Shown piece after piece: positions 19,854 through 29,654 of a DNA stretch of 64,000 nucleotides. Below the pieces are notes generated by a model that worked only from the letters and a program-made list of their open reading frames with translations, made no database searches and was not told the DNA's origin. Position 1 is the stretch's first letter. Each line of letters starts with the position of its first letter. The DNA is taken from the NCBI RefSeq assembly GCF_014268595.2, contig NZ_CP077091.1:1820501-1884500 (forward strand), read 5' to 3'. The position numbers and the translations under genes were made by a program. The stretch is from Pseudomonas hamedanensis (lineage in GTDB: Bacteria; Pseudomonadota; Gammaproteobacteria; Pseudomonadales; Pseudomonadaceae).

Positions 19854-20767
19854 GCGGGTTTAAACCCCTGAACGTCGGATAAGCATGGAATGGACGGCTG
19901 CGCACCTGCGCGAGTGACCGACAGCGCAGCGGCGATTTGTCCGTAGCGGATAGCCTCGGCCTCGGAACTGCCAGCTGCGAGCGCAGCAGCAAAACCACCA
20001 ACAAAGGTGTCGCCAGCCGCCGTGGTATCGACCGCCTTCACTTTCGGCGCAGGGAAATGTTCGAAGCCCTTGCCGTTGGCGAACAGCGAGCCCTCTGCAC
20101 CGAGGGTGACGATAACCTTGCTCGCGCCCATGGCGAGCAGGTGGCTGGCAGCCTTTTCGGCCGTTTGCAACGAGTCGACCGGCAGGCCGCTCAATGCGGC
20201 CGCTTCACTCTCGTTGGGAATCAGATAATCGATGGCGGCAAACCAGTCTGCCGGCAGTGGTCGGCTCGCCGGTGCCGGATTGAGAATCACCGTCTTGCCA
20301 AGTGCACGTGCGCGCTTGAGCGCGTGCCCCACCGTGGCATCCGGGATTTCCAACTGGCAGATCACCACATCGGCGTCCTGCAACATCGCATCGAACCGGT
20401 CAATCACCGCTGGCGTCATCGCTGCGTTGGCGCCGGCAACAATCACGATAGCGTTCTGACTGTTGTCATCGACCACGATCAGCGCCACGCCACTGGAACC
20501 CTCGACAACGCTAACGGCCTGGCAATCGATCTGCTCGGCCAGCAGCGCATCACGCAACTGCACACCGTAATCGTCAGAGCCGACGCAACCGACCATCGCC
20601 ACTTGCGCCCCGAGGCGCGCCGCGGCCACGGCCTGGTTGGCGCCCTTGCCACCGGACACGGTGGTGAAAGAGTGACCGATCAGCGTTTCACCGCCTGTCG
20701 GCAGCCGTGGCGCCCGGGTGACCAGGTCCATGTTCAAGCTGCCTATTACCACTACATTTGCTGGCAT
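19850..20767 (-). CDS. rbsK: ribokinase
   Basis: The 305-residue protein is a PfkB-family kinase. It carries the N-terminal substrate signature ([15 protein letters not shown]) and the C-terminal anion-hole/catalytic motif [13 protein letters not shown] with the catalytic Asp. It phosphorylates ribose to ribose 5-phosphate for the pentose phosphate pathway. It follows rbsR by 24 bp and overlaps rbsD by 4 bp. Firm identification. Confidence 0.96.
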   Translation of the reverse strand: MPANVVVIGSLNMDLVTRAPRLPTGGETLIGHSFTTVSGGKGANQAVAAARLGAQVAMVGCVGSDDYGVQLRDALLAEQIDCQAVSVVEGSSGVALIVVDDNSQNAIVIVAGANAAMTPAVIDRFDAMLQDADVVICQLEIPDATVGHALKRARALGKTVILNPAPASRPLPADWFAAIDYLIPNESEAAALSGLPVDSLQTAEKAASHLLAMGASKVIVTLGAEGSLFANGKGFEHFPAPKVKAVDTTAAGDTFVGGFAAALAAGSSEAEAIRYGQIAAALSVTRAGAQPSIPCLSDVQGFKPA

Positions 20768-20791
20768 ACATCACTACTCGTCAATTCGGTT

Positions 20792-21811
20792 TCAGCGGTA
20801 TTCGGTGAACACGCCGGACTGCGGCGCAGTGGATTCGCGCAAGACAATACTCGGGGTCACGATCCGCTGATCAGTGCCCAGATTCGGCGTAGCAATCCTT
20901 CGTAACAAGACTTCAGCTGCCATTTCTCCCAGTTGCAGGATCGACTGGCCAACTGTGGTCAGCGCCGGATAAACGTAGCGGCTCATCTGGATGTCGTCGA
21001 AGCCGATCACTGACAGCTCGGCCGGTACCCGCACGTTACGTTCGGCCGCTGCGCGCAACACGCCGATGCCGATCATGTCGTTACCGGCAAAAATCGCACT
21101 GGGCGGATTGCTTTCAAGCAGCCGGGCCGCGGCGTTGTAACCGCCGGTGCTGGTAAAGTCGCTCTCCAGCATGCGCTCCGCGCGCGCCTCGATGCCTGCC
21201 TCTTTCAGCGCTCGGCAGTATCCGGCCTGACGCATTTGCGCCACGCTGGTACTCGCCGGACCACCAATAGTGGCGATGTCGCGGTGGCCTAACTCGAGCA
21301 GGTGACGTGTCGCCAGATAAGCGCCGTACTCGTGGTCGATGCGCACCAGATCGGCATTCACACCTTCCAGGCCACGGTCGACAATCACCATCGGTGTTTT
21401 CACGCCCGCCAGCCCCTCCGCCAGGCTACTGTCACCGCCGGCGGAGGCAACGATCAGGCCGTCGATGCGTTTTTCCAGCAACACGCGCAAATAGCTGCGC
21501 TGTTTTTCCGGGTTGTCGTCGGAGTTGCAAAGGATCACGCAGTAGCCGTTTCGCTCGCAATAATCCTCGATACCCCGGGCCAGTTCGGCGAAGTACGGGT
21601 TGAGACTGTTGGGCACCAGTAAGCCGATGGTGGCCGTGGTCTTGGCTTTCAGCGAACGGGCCACCGCGCTGGGCACATAATCGAGACTCTTGATCGCGGC
21701 CTCGACTTTCAAACGCACCTCCTGACTGACCGGCCGGGTGTTGTTCACCACGTGGGACACGGTCGTGTAGGAAATGCCTGCGAGTGCCGCTACATCCTTG
21801 ATCGTTGCCAT
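20792..21811 (-). CDS. rbsR: ribose operon repressor, LacI family
   Basis: The 339-residue protein starts with a LacI-type helix-turn-helix (MATIKDVAALAGISYTTVSH) and hinge helix, followed by a periplasmic-binding-protein-like ligand domain. It should bind the 14-bp palindrome upstream of rbsB and release it on binding ribose. The gene lies inside the operon between rbsC (7 bp upstream) and rbsK, giving autoregulation. Family is certain; ligand is inferred from the operon. Confidence 0.93.
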   Translation of the reverse strand: MATIKDVAALAGISYTTVSHVVNNTRPVSQEVRLKVEAAIKSLDYVPSAVARSLKAKTTATIGLLVPNSLNPYFAELARGIEDYCERNGYCVILCNSDDNPEKQRSYLRVLLEKRIDGLIVASAGGDSSLAEGLAGVKTPMVIVDRGLEGVNADLVRIDHEYGAYLATRHLLELGHRDIATIGGPASTSVAQMRQAGYCRALKEAGIEARAERMLESDFTSTGGYNAAARLLESNPPSAIFAGNDMIGIGVLRAAAERNVRVPAELSVIGFDDIQMSRYVYPALTTVGQSILQLGEMAAEVLLRRIATPNLGTDQRIVTPSIVLRESTAPQSGVFTEYR

Positions 21812-21818
21812 CGTTATC

Positions 21819-22796
21819 TCAGCTCCGTCGACTGGCGCGTTGACTGCGGTAAGTGTCGAGCACTACCGCGATCACTATCACCGCACCCGTGATGATGCGC
21901 TTGGTCGGTTCGGTCGCACCGATCTGGGCAAGCCCCGCCGCCAGCACGGAAATAATCAACACGCCGAAGAACGTACTGATCACCGAGCCACGCCCGCCCA
22001 TCAGGCTCGTGCCGCCGATTACCACGGCAGCAATCACTTGCAGTTCCAGGCCCGAACCGGCATTCGGGTCGGCCGCTTCCAGACGGGAAATCTGAAACAG
22101 CGCAGCGATCCCGGCCAGCAGACCCATCAGGCTGAACACCAGAATTTTGTAGGGTTTCGGATTGATCCCGGCCAGGCGTACCGCCTCTTCGTTGGTGCCG
22201 ATGCCGATCAGGTAGCGGCCGAACACCGTGCGGGTCAAAACGGCCTGGGCGATGAAAATCACCAGCAAGGCAATGATGAATGACGGCGAGATGCCGAAAG
22301 CGATCGGGTTCGACAGCCAGGCAAATGCATCGCCAATGTAGGCAGTCCGCGACCCGGTCATCTGATAGGCCACGCCCCGGGCCATTTCCAGCACACCCAG
22401 GGACACGATGAACGATGGAATCCGCCAGGCCACGGTGATCGAGCCAGTGATCGTGCCGGCCAGCGCCGCAACCGCCATGCCGAGCAACGCAGCTGGCAAT
22501 ACGGCCCAGCCCCAACCGAGAATGGCAACGCTGACCGTCGACGCCGCCAGTGCCAGCACCGAACCCACCGACAGGTCGATACCGCCAATGATCAGCACGA
22601 AAGTCATACCGACCGCCAGCACCATCAAATCGGGAATCTGATTGGCCAGCGTGCTGAACGTGTTATAGGACAAAAAGTGGCTGCTCAACATCGAGAACAG
22701 CGCGACCATTGCCAGCAAGGCACCGGCCAGGCCGAGATAAGTGCCCAGGCCGTAGAAATTGCCACTACGTTTGCCGGCAGGAGATGCAGTTTTCAT
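21819..22796 (-). CDS. rbsC: ribose ABC transporter permease
   Basis: The 325-residue integral membrane protein has about eight to ten hydrophobic helices and the sugar-permease region GGIDLSVGSVLALAA and VIGGTSLMGGRGSV typical of RbsC/XylH/AraH. It forms the inner-membrane pore of the ribose importer with RbsA and RbsB. The start overlaps the end of rbsA by 4 bp. Firm identification. Confidence 0.95.
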   Translation of the reverse strand: MKTASPAGKRSGNFYGLGTYLGLAGALLAMVALFSMLSSHFLSYNTFSTLANQIPDLMVLAVGMTFVLIIGGIDLSVGSVLALAASTVSVAILGWGWAVLPAALLGMAVAALAGTITGSITVAWRIPSFIVSLGVLEMARGVAYQMTGSRTAYIGDAFAWLSNPIAFGISPSFIIALLVIFIAQAVLTRTVFGRYLIGIGTNEEAVRLAGINPKPYKILVFSLMGLLAGIAALFQISRLEAADPNAGSGLELQVIAAVVIGGTSLMGGRGSVISTFFGVLIISVLAAGLAQIGATEPTKRIITGAVIVIAVVLDTYRSQRASRRS

Positions 22797-24346
22797 GGGA
22801 GATCCCTAGGCGCCGCTTCGTTGAGCAACGCATCACGTTTTTGGTAGCCGGCGAACGCGGCGGCAAGCAAATCATCCTGGGTCCAGCTATCGCGCTCGAA
22901 AGTGTCGATCAGGCGCCCTGCCGACAGCACGCCGATCCGGTCGCAGATCAACATCAGCTCACGCAAGTCACTGGAAACCACCACCAGCGCTTTGCCCTGG
23001 CGAGTCAATTCACCGAGCAAGGCATAAATGTCGAACTTGGCGCCGACGTCGATGCCGCGGGTAGGCTCATCGAACAGCAGCACCGAACAATCGCGCTCCA
23101 GCCAGCGACCAATCACCACTTTCTGTTGATTACCGCCCGACAGCTCCGACACCAGTTGTGTCGGGCTGGAACTGCGGATACGCATGGCATCAATCTGACG
23201 CTGGGCCAAAGAGATTTCGTCGCCGTTATTGACGAACCCACCACTGGAAATTTCCGGCATGTTGCCCAGCGCGATATTGGCGCTGATCGACTGGCTGAGC
23301 AGCAAGCCCTCGCCCTTGCGATCCTCGGTGATCAAGGCAATGCCGTGGCGCACCGCGTCGACCGGTGACCGCACACTGACCACCTGAGCCGGCGAACCGA
23401 GTGCGATGCTGCCGCTATCGGCAGTATCAGCGCCGAAGATCAACCGCAGCAGCTCGGTACGCCCTGCCCCGATCAGTCCGGAAATACCGAAGATTTCTCC
23501 GGCACGCACTTCAAAGGACACATCGCGCACCTTGTCCGAGCGGGTCAGGCCCTTGACCGTCAGCGCCGCAGCGCCAATCTTGCGCGGCCCCATGTCGATG
23601 TGCTCGCCCAGTTCGCGACCGACCATCAGCGTGACCAGTTGCTCGCTGTTGTAATTGGCCATCGGCTCGACGCAGACCAGATTGCCGTCGCGCAACACGG
23701 CAATCCGCTGAGCTACGCGGGCCAGCTCTTCGAGGCGATGGGAAATATAAATGATGGAAACACCGCGAGCCTGCAGACGAGTGATCTGTTCGAAGAGCAT
23801 TTCGACTTCGCGCGCGGTGAGCATCGCGGTCGGCTCGTCGAGGATCAGCACATGGCAGTCACCGATCAGGTTGCGCGCAATTTCGACCATCTGCTGATGA
23901 CCGATGCCCAACTCGCCGACCAGCGTATCGGGATCGATCGCGTCGAGACCGACCTGCGCCATGGCTTCGATAGCGGCCTTGCGCAGTTGCTTGCGACTGA
24001 TCCAGCCGCCGTGACTCGGCAGGTTATCGAGAAACAGGTTCTCCGCCACCGACAACGTCGGCAACAGATTGAGTTCCTGCATGACCATGCGCACGCCGAG
24101 GTCTTCGGCCTGGGTACGGCTGCCAGGGCAGTATTCTTTGCCCTGGAATTCCATGCGGCCGGTGGTCGGGGTGACCAGGCCACCGATGATCTTCGAGAGG
24201 GTGCTTTTGCCAGCGCCATTCTCGCCGGTCAGCGCCAACACTTCACCACGCATCAGCGTCAGATCGATGCCGCTGAGCACCGGTTGCGCATAAGTCTTAC
24301 CGATACCGCTGACCGAGAGGACAGCGTTCGGGGCGGAAACTGACAT
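22793..24346 (-). CDS. rbsA: ribose ABC transporter ATP-binding protein
   Basis: The 517-residue protein contains two fused ABC domains. The first has Walker A GENGAGKSTLSKI and signature VGELGIGHQQM; the second has a weaker Walker A region (LIGAGRTELLRL), signature LSGGNQQKVVIGRWL and Walker B VLLFDEPTRGID. This double architecture is typical of sugar importers. It energises ribose uptake. It lies 57 bp after rbsB and overlaps rbsC by 4 bp. Firm identification. Confidence 0.95.
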   Translation of the reverse strand: MSVSAPNAVLSVSGIGKTYAQPVLSGIDLTLMRGEVLALTGENGAGKSTLSKIIGGLVTPTTGRMEFQGKEYCPGSRTQAEDLGVRMVMQELNLLPTLSVAENLFLDNLPSHGGWISRKQLRKAAIEAMAQVGLDAIDPDTLVGELGIGHQQMVEIARNLIGDCHVLILDEPTAMLTAREVEMLFEQITRLQARGVSIIYISHRLEELARVAQRIAVLRDGNLVCVEPMANYNSEQLVTLMVGRELGEHIDMGPRKIGAAALTVKGLTRSDKVRDVSFEVRAGEIFGISGLIGAGRTELLRLIFGADTADSGSIALGSPAQVVSVRSPVDAVRHGIALITEDRKGEGLLLSQSISANIALGNMPEISSGGFVNNGDEISLAQRQIDAMRIRSSSPTQLVSELSGGNQQKVVIGRWLERDCSVLLFDEPTRGIDVGAKFDIYALLGELTRQGKALVVVSSDLRELMLICDRIGVLSAGRLIDTFERDSWTQDDLLAAAFAGYQKRDALLNEAAPRDLP

Positions 24347-24403
24347 AAAAAACTCTCCATGCGCTCGCCCGGACGGACGAGCGCCGTTGTGTCGCCAGAA
24401 GAC

Positions 24404-25360
24404 TTATTGGGTAACCAGTTCGACCGGCGTTTCGATCACGCCATTGGCAGCGCCGTCGACTTTCTCGCCCTTGATGATTTTCAGCGCGGTCTCGATGCCG
24501 AATACAGCTTGTCTGGCGGCGAACTGATCAGCCGTCGCCAACACGCGACCGTCCTTCAACATCGGTTTGATGGCGTTGATGTTGTCGTAGCCGACCACTT
24601 TCACCTGACCGGCCTTGCCAGCGGCACGCACCGCGGAAACGGCACCGACCGCCATGCTGTCATTGCCAGCCAGCAGCGCCTTGATCTGCGGGTATTCGCT
24701 GAGCATGGAAGAGGCGACCTGATTGCCCTTGTTGATTTCCCAGTCACCAGACTGCAGCGACACCACCTTGATCTGCGCCGCGTCCATCGCGTCCTTGAAG
24801 CCGGCCGTGCGTGCTTGAGCATTGGTCGTGGTGGAGACACCTTCGATGATGCCGACCTCGTCGCCCGCCTTCAGTTGCTTGGCAAGGTATTCGCCGACCA
24901 GACGTGCACCCTTGCGGTTGTCCGGCCCTACGAATGGGACGCTGATGTTCTTGCTTTTGACGATGGCAGGATCGAGCTGGTTGTCGATGTTGATGACCGT
25001 GATGCCGGCATCAACGGCTTTCTTGATGACAGGCACCATGGCCTTGGAGTCGGCGGGCGCGATGACCAGCGCATCGACTTTCGAGACGATCATCTGCTCG
25101 ACGATACGGATCTGGTTCGCGGTGTCGGTTTCGTCCTTGATGCCGTTGGAAATCAGGTCGAAATCGGCAGCGTGTTCTTTCTGGTAAGCCTTGGCGCCGT
25201 CTTCCATGGTCAGGAAGAATTCGTTGGCCAGAGACTTCATGACCAGCGCGACCTTGGGTTTTTCAGGGGATTCGGCGAATGCCGACGAGACGGGTAGTGC
25301 GGCGGCTGTGGCAGCCAGCATAGCGACAGCAAGAAGACGTCCAGCGAATGGCAGCTTCAT
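24404..25360 (-). CDS. rbsB: ribose-binding periplasmic protein
   Basis: The 318-residue protein has a signal peptide (LLAVAMLAATAAALPVSSAFA) and a type I periplasmic-binding-protein fold with the sugar-binding sequences LVMKSLANEFFLTMEDGA and LVIAPADSKAMVPV. It captures ribose and delivers it to RbsAC. It is the first gene of the operon. The promoter and operator lie about 95-145 bp upstream of its start codon. Firm identification, although the exact sugar rests on the neighbouring genes. Confidence 0.94.
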   Translation of the reverse strand: MKLPFAGRLLAVAMLAATAAALPVSSAFAESPEKPKVALVMKSLANEFFLTMEDGAKAYQKEHAADFDLISNGIKDETDTANQIRIVEQMIVSKVDALVIAPADSKAMVPVIKKAVDAGITVINIDNQLDPAIVKSKNISVPFVGPDNRKGARLVGEYLAKQLKAGDEVGIIEGVSTTTNAQARTAGFKDAMDAAQIKVVSLQSGDWEINKGNQVASSMLSEYPQIKALLAGNDSMAVGAVSAVRAAGKAGQVKVVGYDNINAIKPMLKDGRVLATADQFAARQAVFGIETALKIIKGEKVDGAANGVIETPVELVTQ

Positions 25361-25452
25361 GGGTTCACTCCGATCTTATGATTATTGTGAGCAACGCTCG
25401 CGCTGGCGTAAGCTTCATCGCTTCTCCCGGCCTTACCGCGCCGCATGAGTCG

Positions 25453-25466
25453 CGCAAACGTTTGCG
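25453..25466 (-). promoter_or_regulatory. 14-bp palindromic operator (probable RbsR site)
   Basis: CGCAAACGTTTGCG is a perfect palindrome with the central CG and GCAAACG arms typical of LacI-family operators. It lies just downstream of the predicted transcription start of rbsB, a position suited to repression. Confidence 0.85.
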
Positions 25467-25474
25467 TAGACCGA

Positions 25475-25503
25475 ACTATGCGAATCCCGCCGACATTTGT
25501 CAA
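25475..25503 (-). promoter_or_regulatory. predicted sigma-70 promoter of the rbs operon
   Basis: On the minus strand a perfect -35 box TTGACA (25498-25503) is followed after 17 bp by CATAGT (25475-25480) as -10 box. The start would fall near 25468, directly before the palindromic operator. Confidence 0.75.
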
Positions 25504-25559
25504 CAATCACAAATCGTCATTTATTGTAGGGCGAATCGTCCGACCCGCCCTTTCGCTGC

Positions 25560-26012
25560 TTACACCGTGGTGCTGACAAAATTACCGCTGGTAGTGCTCT
25601 TGGACATTTCCTTTACCAGCGAACCGGCCACTTCCGCCAGCGCTGCGCTGGTCTGTGCGATCTGCCCCTGAATGGCCATGAGCGCCTGCGACTTTGCCTC
25701 CGGCGTCGGATAGCTGCGGGCCTGAGCGGCCGCCAGTTGCTGCTGCTGTTCCTGCAACTGCTTTTGCAGTTCCTGCATCCGCTTTAGCAGCATCTTGACG
25801 GTGACGCCCAGGTTATCGCCGCTTTCAGCCTTGCTGTCTGCTGGTGCAGCAGGACCACCACCGGTTCTGACCTGCGTGACGTCAGCCTTCTCGGTGCTAG
25901 ACGCCTCGGCAGAAGCATCCGCTTGCTCCTGATTCATTGTGTTGATCGTTGCCGCGGTCTTGCCGCCGATCGTGACAGCGCCAGGATTTGTAAAACCGAC
26001 CGTCAGTGACAT
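25560..26012 (-). CDS. hypothetical coiled-coil protein (150 aa)
   Basis: The 150-residue protein has a low-complexity Ala/Ser/Glu-rich N-terminal half and a glutamine-rich coiled-coil from about residue 70 (LLKRMQELQKQLQEQQQQLA). The C-terminal helix contains IAQTSAALAEVAGSLVKEM. There is no signal peptide or membrane helix. I do not recognise a family with certainty; similar proteins are annotated as hypothetical in Pseudomonas. It is divergent from the asparaginase gene and separated from the rbs promoter by about 60 bp. Confidence 0.7.
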   Translation of the reverse strand: MSLTVGFTNPGAVTIGGKTAATINTMNQEQADASAEASSTEKADVTQVRTGGGPAAPADSKAESGDNLGVTVKMLLKRMQELQKQLQEQQQQLAAAQARSYPTPEAKSQALMAIQGQIAQTSAALAEVAGSLVKEMSKSTTSGNFVSTTV

Positions 26013-26125
26013 GGGAACTCCCTACGTTTTAGTTTCCTTGAACACCCATCGGCCCGAACGAATGTTTCTTTAGCAGAAAGACGCAAATCGGCAATCCGCA
26101 TAACCGGACAGAACCGGTAGTCCCT

Positions 26126-26139
26126 TTCGGAGAGCCGAA
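26126..26139 (+). promoter_or_regulatory. AauR-like operator 1 upstream of ansB
   Basis: TTCGG-AGAG-CCGAA is an exact match to the inverted repeat TTCGG-N4-CCGAA that I remember as the reported AauR binding site in Pseudomonas putida, where it controls acidic amino acid use including asparaginase/glutaminase. Confidence 0.75.
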
Positions 26140-26156
26140 CAGGAAGACGCGCAGTG

Positions 26157-26170
26157 TTCGGAAACCCGGA
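26157..26170 (+). promoter_or_regulatory. AauR-like operator 2 (one mismatch)
   Basis: TTCGG-AAAC-CCGGA differs at one base from the same consensus and lies 31 bp, about three helical turns, from the first site. Such phasing suits cooperative binding of an enhancer-type activator. Confidence 0.6.
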
Positions 26171-26255
26171 TAACCGACTCACTCCGCAATTTGAAGATTT
26201 ATAAAATATTGATGCAAATCATCGAGTTAAACATTTTTACGGCGCAAAGTACGAG

Positions 26256-26271
26256 TGGTACAGATCCTGCT
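26256..26271 (+). promoter_or_regulatory. sigma-54 promoter candidate of ansB
   Basis: TGGTACAGATCCTGCT has the invariant GG and GC at the correct 10-bp spacing and otherwise fits TGGCAC-N5-TTGCW closely. It lies about 85-115 bp downstream of the two AauR-like operators and about 90 bp before the gene. Confidence 0.7.
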
Positions 26272-26321
26272 CCGTTCATTGCACCCCAGCCTCCAGATCG
26301 GCTCGGGGCGCATCTAGATGA

Positions 26322-27449
<1,128 letters not shown>

Positions 27450-27608
27450 TTGACCCTCGCCCGATCCAGTCTGGACCGGGCATTCGATTCATCACTCGCC
27501 TGATCGGCGGGTGATGCCCCGTCCAGCATCTTTCCTACAAAAAACTCGACGCGCCTTACACCAAAATCTGAAAACCGCTGTCAGAGGATTTTCTTGAAAT
27601 TTAAGCAG

Positions 27609-27637
27609 TTGCGAAAATGCTTACAGTTAAATACTGT
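27609..27637 (+). promoter_or_regulatory. sigma-70 promoter candidate overlapped by LexA box
   Basis: TTGCGA (27609-27614) and TACTGT (27632-27637) are separated by 17 bp. The -10 element shares four bases with the LexA-type box, a classic arrangement for repression. Confidence 0.6.
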
Positions 27638-27649
27638 ATGCACGTACAG
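27634..27649 (+). promoter_or_regulatory. LexA (SOS) box
   Basis: CTGTATGCACGTACAG is a 16-bp palindrome-like site matching CTG-N10-CAG with an outer CTGTA/TACAG symmetry typical of gamma-proteobacterial LexA boxes. It lies 18 bp before the GTG start of the next gene. Confidence 0.85.
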
Positions 27650-27667
27650 CTTAATAAGGATAACCTC

Positions 27668-27907
27668 GTGACCACCTCTCCTGATGCTCCTGACGCTTAC
27701 GAACGCATGGGCATGCGCGTTCAGAAAATCATCAACTCCCCCACCGCACAGAAAGCCAAAGCCGCACTGATCTTCCGCCTGCCAGACGAGCCGATGGACC
27801 AGTGGGAGCGTCTGCTTGAGGAAATCGACGAGAACGACAACGTCACCCTCGCCTACCGCGACGACGGTGGCGTGCAGATTTTTTGGGTTGTGCCGAAGGA
27901 AGATTGA
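27668..27907 (+). CDS. small LexA-controlled protein (79 aa)
   Basis: The GTG at 27668 (TAAGGA upstream) is preferred to an ATG at 27617, because the latter would put the LexA box and promoter inside the gene. The 79-residue product is soluble and acidic, with the conserved-looking segment YERMGMRVQKIINSPTAQKA and the C-terminal DNVTLAYRDDGGVQIFWVV. I remember a similar small protein of unknown function in the P. aeruginosa SOS regulon, but could not verify this. It is followed after 4 bp by endonuclease I, so the two are probably cotranscribed. Confidence 0.85.
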   Translation: MTTSPDAPDAYERMGMRVQKIINSPTAQKAKAALIFRLPDEPMDQWERLLEEIDENDNVTLAYRDDGGVQIFWVVPKED

Positions 27908-27911
27908 TTCA

Positions 27912-28601
27912 ATGATTGTCCGCTGTTTTGCTCTACTGCTGCTGTTCGTCACCGTGGGTGCCTATGCTGGCGCTCCCCGCACATTCACTGAAGCCAAGAA
28001 GGTCGCCTGGACACTGTACGCACCGCAGTCCACCGAGTTTTACTGCGGCTGCAAATACACCGGCAACAGGGTCGACTTGAAGGCGTGTGGTTACGTTCCG
28101 CGCAAGAACGCCAAACGCGCGTCTCGTATCGAATGGGAGCACATCGTGCCGGCCTGGCAAATCGGCCATCAGCGCCAATGCTGGCAAGAAGGCGGGCGTA
28201 AAAACTGCACACGCTACGACCCGATCTATCAGAAAGCCGAAGCGGATTTGCACAACCTGGTACCGAGCATCGGCGAGGTCAACGGTGACCGCAGCAACTT
28301 CAGCTTCGGCTGGCTGCCAGTGCAGTCCGGCCAGTACGGCTCATGCCTGACCCAAGTCGACTTCAAGGCAAAGAAGGTCATGCCCCGCCCGTCGATTCGC
28401 GGAATGATCGCGCGCACCTATTTCTACATGAGCAAGCAATACGGCTTGCGCCTGTCGAAACAGGATCGGCGCTTGTACGAAGCATGGGACAAGACCTACC
28501 CGGTGCAGGACTGGGAGCGTCAGCGCAATCAAAGCGTGGCGTGCGTGATGGGACGAGGCAACGAGTTCGTCGGCCCGGTTAATCTGAAAGCTTGCGGCTG
28601 A
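27912..28601 (+). CDS. endA: endonuclease I (EndA family)
   Basis: The 229-residue protein has a signal peptide (MIVRCFALLLLFVTVGAYA) and the EndA/Dns nuclease domain. The beta-beta-alpha metal motif includes RIEWEHIVPAWQIG, and DLHNLVPSIGEVNGDRSNF carries further conserved residues. Several cysteines suggest disulfides, matching a periplasmic enzyme that cuts double-stranded DNA. It begins 4 bp after the LexA-controlled small gene and so may be induced by DNA damage. A terminator follows. Family identification is firm; the SOS link is inferred from the shared promoter. Confidence 0.92.
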   Translation: MIVRCFALLLLFVTVGAYAGAPRTFTEAKKVAWTLYAPQSTEFYCGCKYTGNRVDLKACGYVPRKNAKRASRIEWEHIVPAWQIGHQRQCWQEGGRKNCTRYDPIYQKAEADLHNLVPSIGEVNGDRSNFSFGWLPVQSGQYGSCLTQVDFKAKKVMPRPSIRGMIARTYFYMSKQYGLRLSKQDRRLYEAWDKTYPVQDWERQRNQSVACVMGRGNEFVGPVNLKACG

Positions 28602-28620
28602 TCAATCGCGACAAAAAAAA

Positions 28621-28648
28621 GGGCCTCGAACAGAAATGTTCGAGGCCC
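28621..28648. terminator. bidirectional rho-independent terminator
   Basis: An 11-bp perfect stem (GGGCCTCGAAC / GTTCGAGGCCC) with an A-run before and a T-run after. It lies between the convergent endA and siderophore-interacting protein genes and can serve both. Confidence 0.92.
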
Positions 28649-28652
28649 TTTT

Positions 28653-29567
28653 TTACGCCTGAACACCAGGCTTGGTGTCGCGCCAATAGCCCATCAGGTT
28701 GAGCGCTTCGCGGGGAATGCCGCACTCCTTGATCAAGTACCTGCGCAGGCTCATGACCGCGGCACTTTCTCCGGCGATCCAGCCATAGAAACCTTCACTG
28801 GCCGTCTCGGCAACTTCCCAGAGAATGTCTTTATCGATATCGACCTCAGCCAACTCTACCGCCTGCCCCGCAGCTGGCTGCACGGGCAGGATTGCATGAC
28901 GCACTGCCTCCACCATCAGAGCACCGGCAACCACCGCGTCGGCTTGATCGCGAATCAGCCATTGCACCGCGAGCCCCGGCCAGTCCGGCACGGCGAGCAT
29001 GTCTTGCGCGCTGTCGACTTCGAAGAATGCCTGCGTTTGCGGTGGCTTCGCGAGGGTCGCCAACTCATCGAGAATCCCCATGGCCGCCGGCAATGCCGTC
29101 GCATCCGCGACAATCAGCAACTGCGTGAGCGTTTTTGGGGGCTTCCATTCAAACCCACCGGTTTCTTTCGCTGAAAACTGCTTGTCAGGCGCAAGAATCT
29201 GCATCGAGTCCCCTGGCTGCGCTCGCAACGCCCAACGCGATGCCGGACCGGTTTCCCCATGCAATACAAAATCGATATCCACCTCGCCCTGTTCGGCACG
29301 CAGATGCCGGATGGTATAAGTGCGCATTGCGGGACGACGATCCGCAAGCATCGACTTGAATCGAGCGTACCAACCTTCTTCCCGGACAAGCTTTGAGTGC
29401 GTGCCGTCAGCGGCAGGAAAAAACAGCTTTACTCGTTGGTCCGGTGCCCACGTTGCCATTTCGGTGACTGGCGGCCCCGTCAGCGTGAGCCGCATCATGT
29501 GTGGACTCAATTGCGTTTTGCGGTGCAAGGTAACATCGAACAGCCTGTAGGGATTGGCGGAAGCCAT
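28653..29567 (-). CDS. siderophore-interacting protein (ferric-siderophore reductase)
   Basis: From the ATG at 29567 (AAGGAG upstream) the 304-residue protein has the FAD-binding barrel (RLTLTGPPV onward, with RTYTIRHLR binding flavin) and a C-terminal NAD(P)H-type domain ending in GECGIPREALNLMGYWR-like sequence (visible as YLIKECGIPREALNLMGYW). SIP proteins reduce ferric siderophores in the cytoplasm to free iron. No other iron genes are next to it. No Fur box was identified. Family assignment is strong. Confidence 0.9.
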   Translation of the reverse strand: MASANPYRLFDVTLHRKTQLSPHMMRLTLTGPPVTEMATWAPDQRVKLFFPAADGTHSKLVREEGWYARFKSMLADRRPAMRTYTIRHLRAEQGEVDIDFVLHGETGPASRWALRAQPGDSMQILAPDKQFSAKETGGFEWKPPKTLTQLLIVADATALPAAMGILDELATLAKPPQTQAFFEVDSAQDMLAVPDWPGLAVQWLIRDQADAVVAGALMVEAVRHAILPVQPAAGQAVELAEVDIDKDILWEVAETASEGFYGWIAGESAAVMSLRRYLIKECGIPREALNLMGYWRDTKPGVQA

Positions 29568-29654
29568 CGGGCGCTCCTTGTGGAAATCATCAGCGATTCC
29601 CTTGAAAACGAATCGCGCCGGATCGCCTTTAGGCAACTCCGCCGAATGGCATGC

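Noticed and set aside
27459..27515. Hairpins after the asparaginase gene
   Set aside because: Two inverted repeats are present (GCCCG-TCCAG type and ATCAC-CGCC type) but neither is followed by a T-run, so I did not call a terminator.
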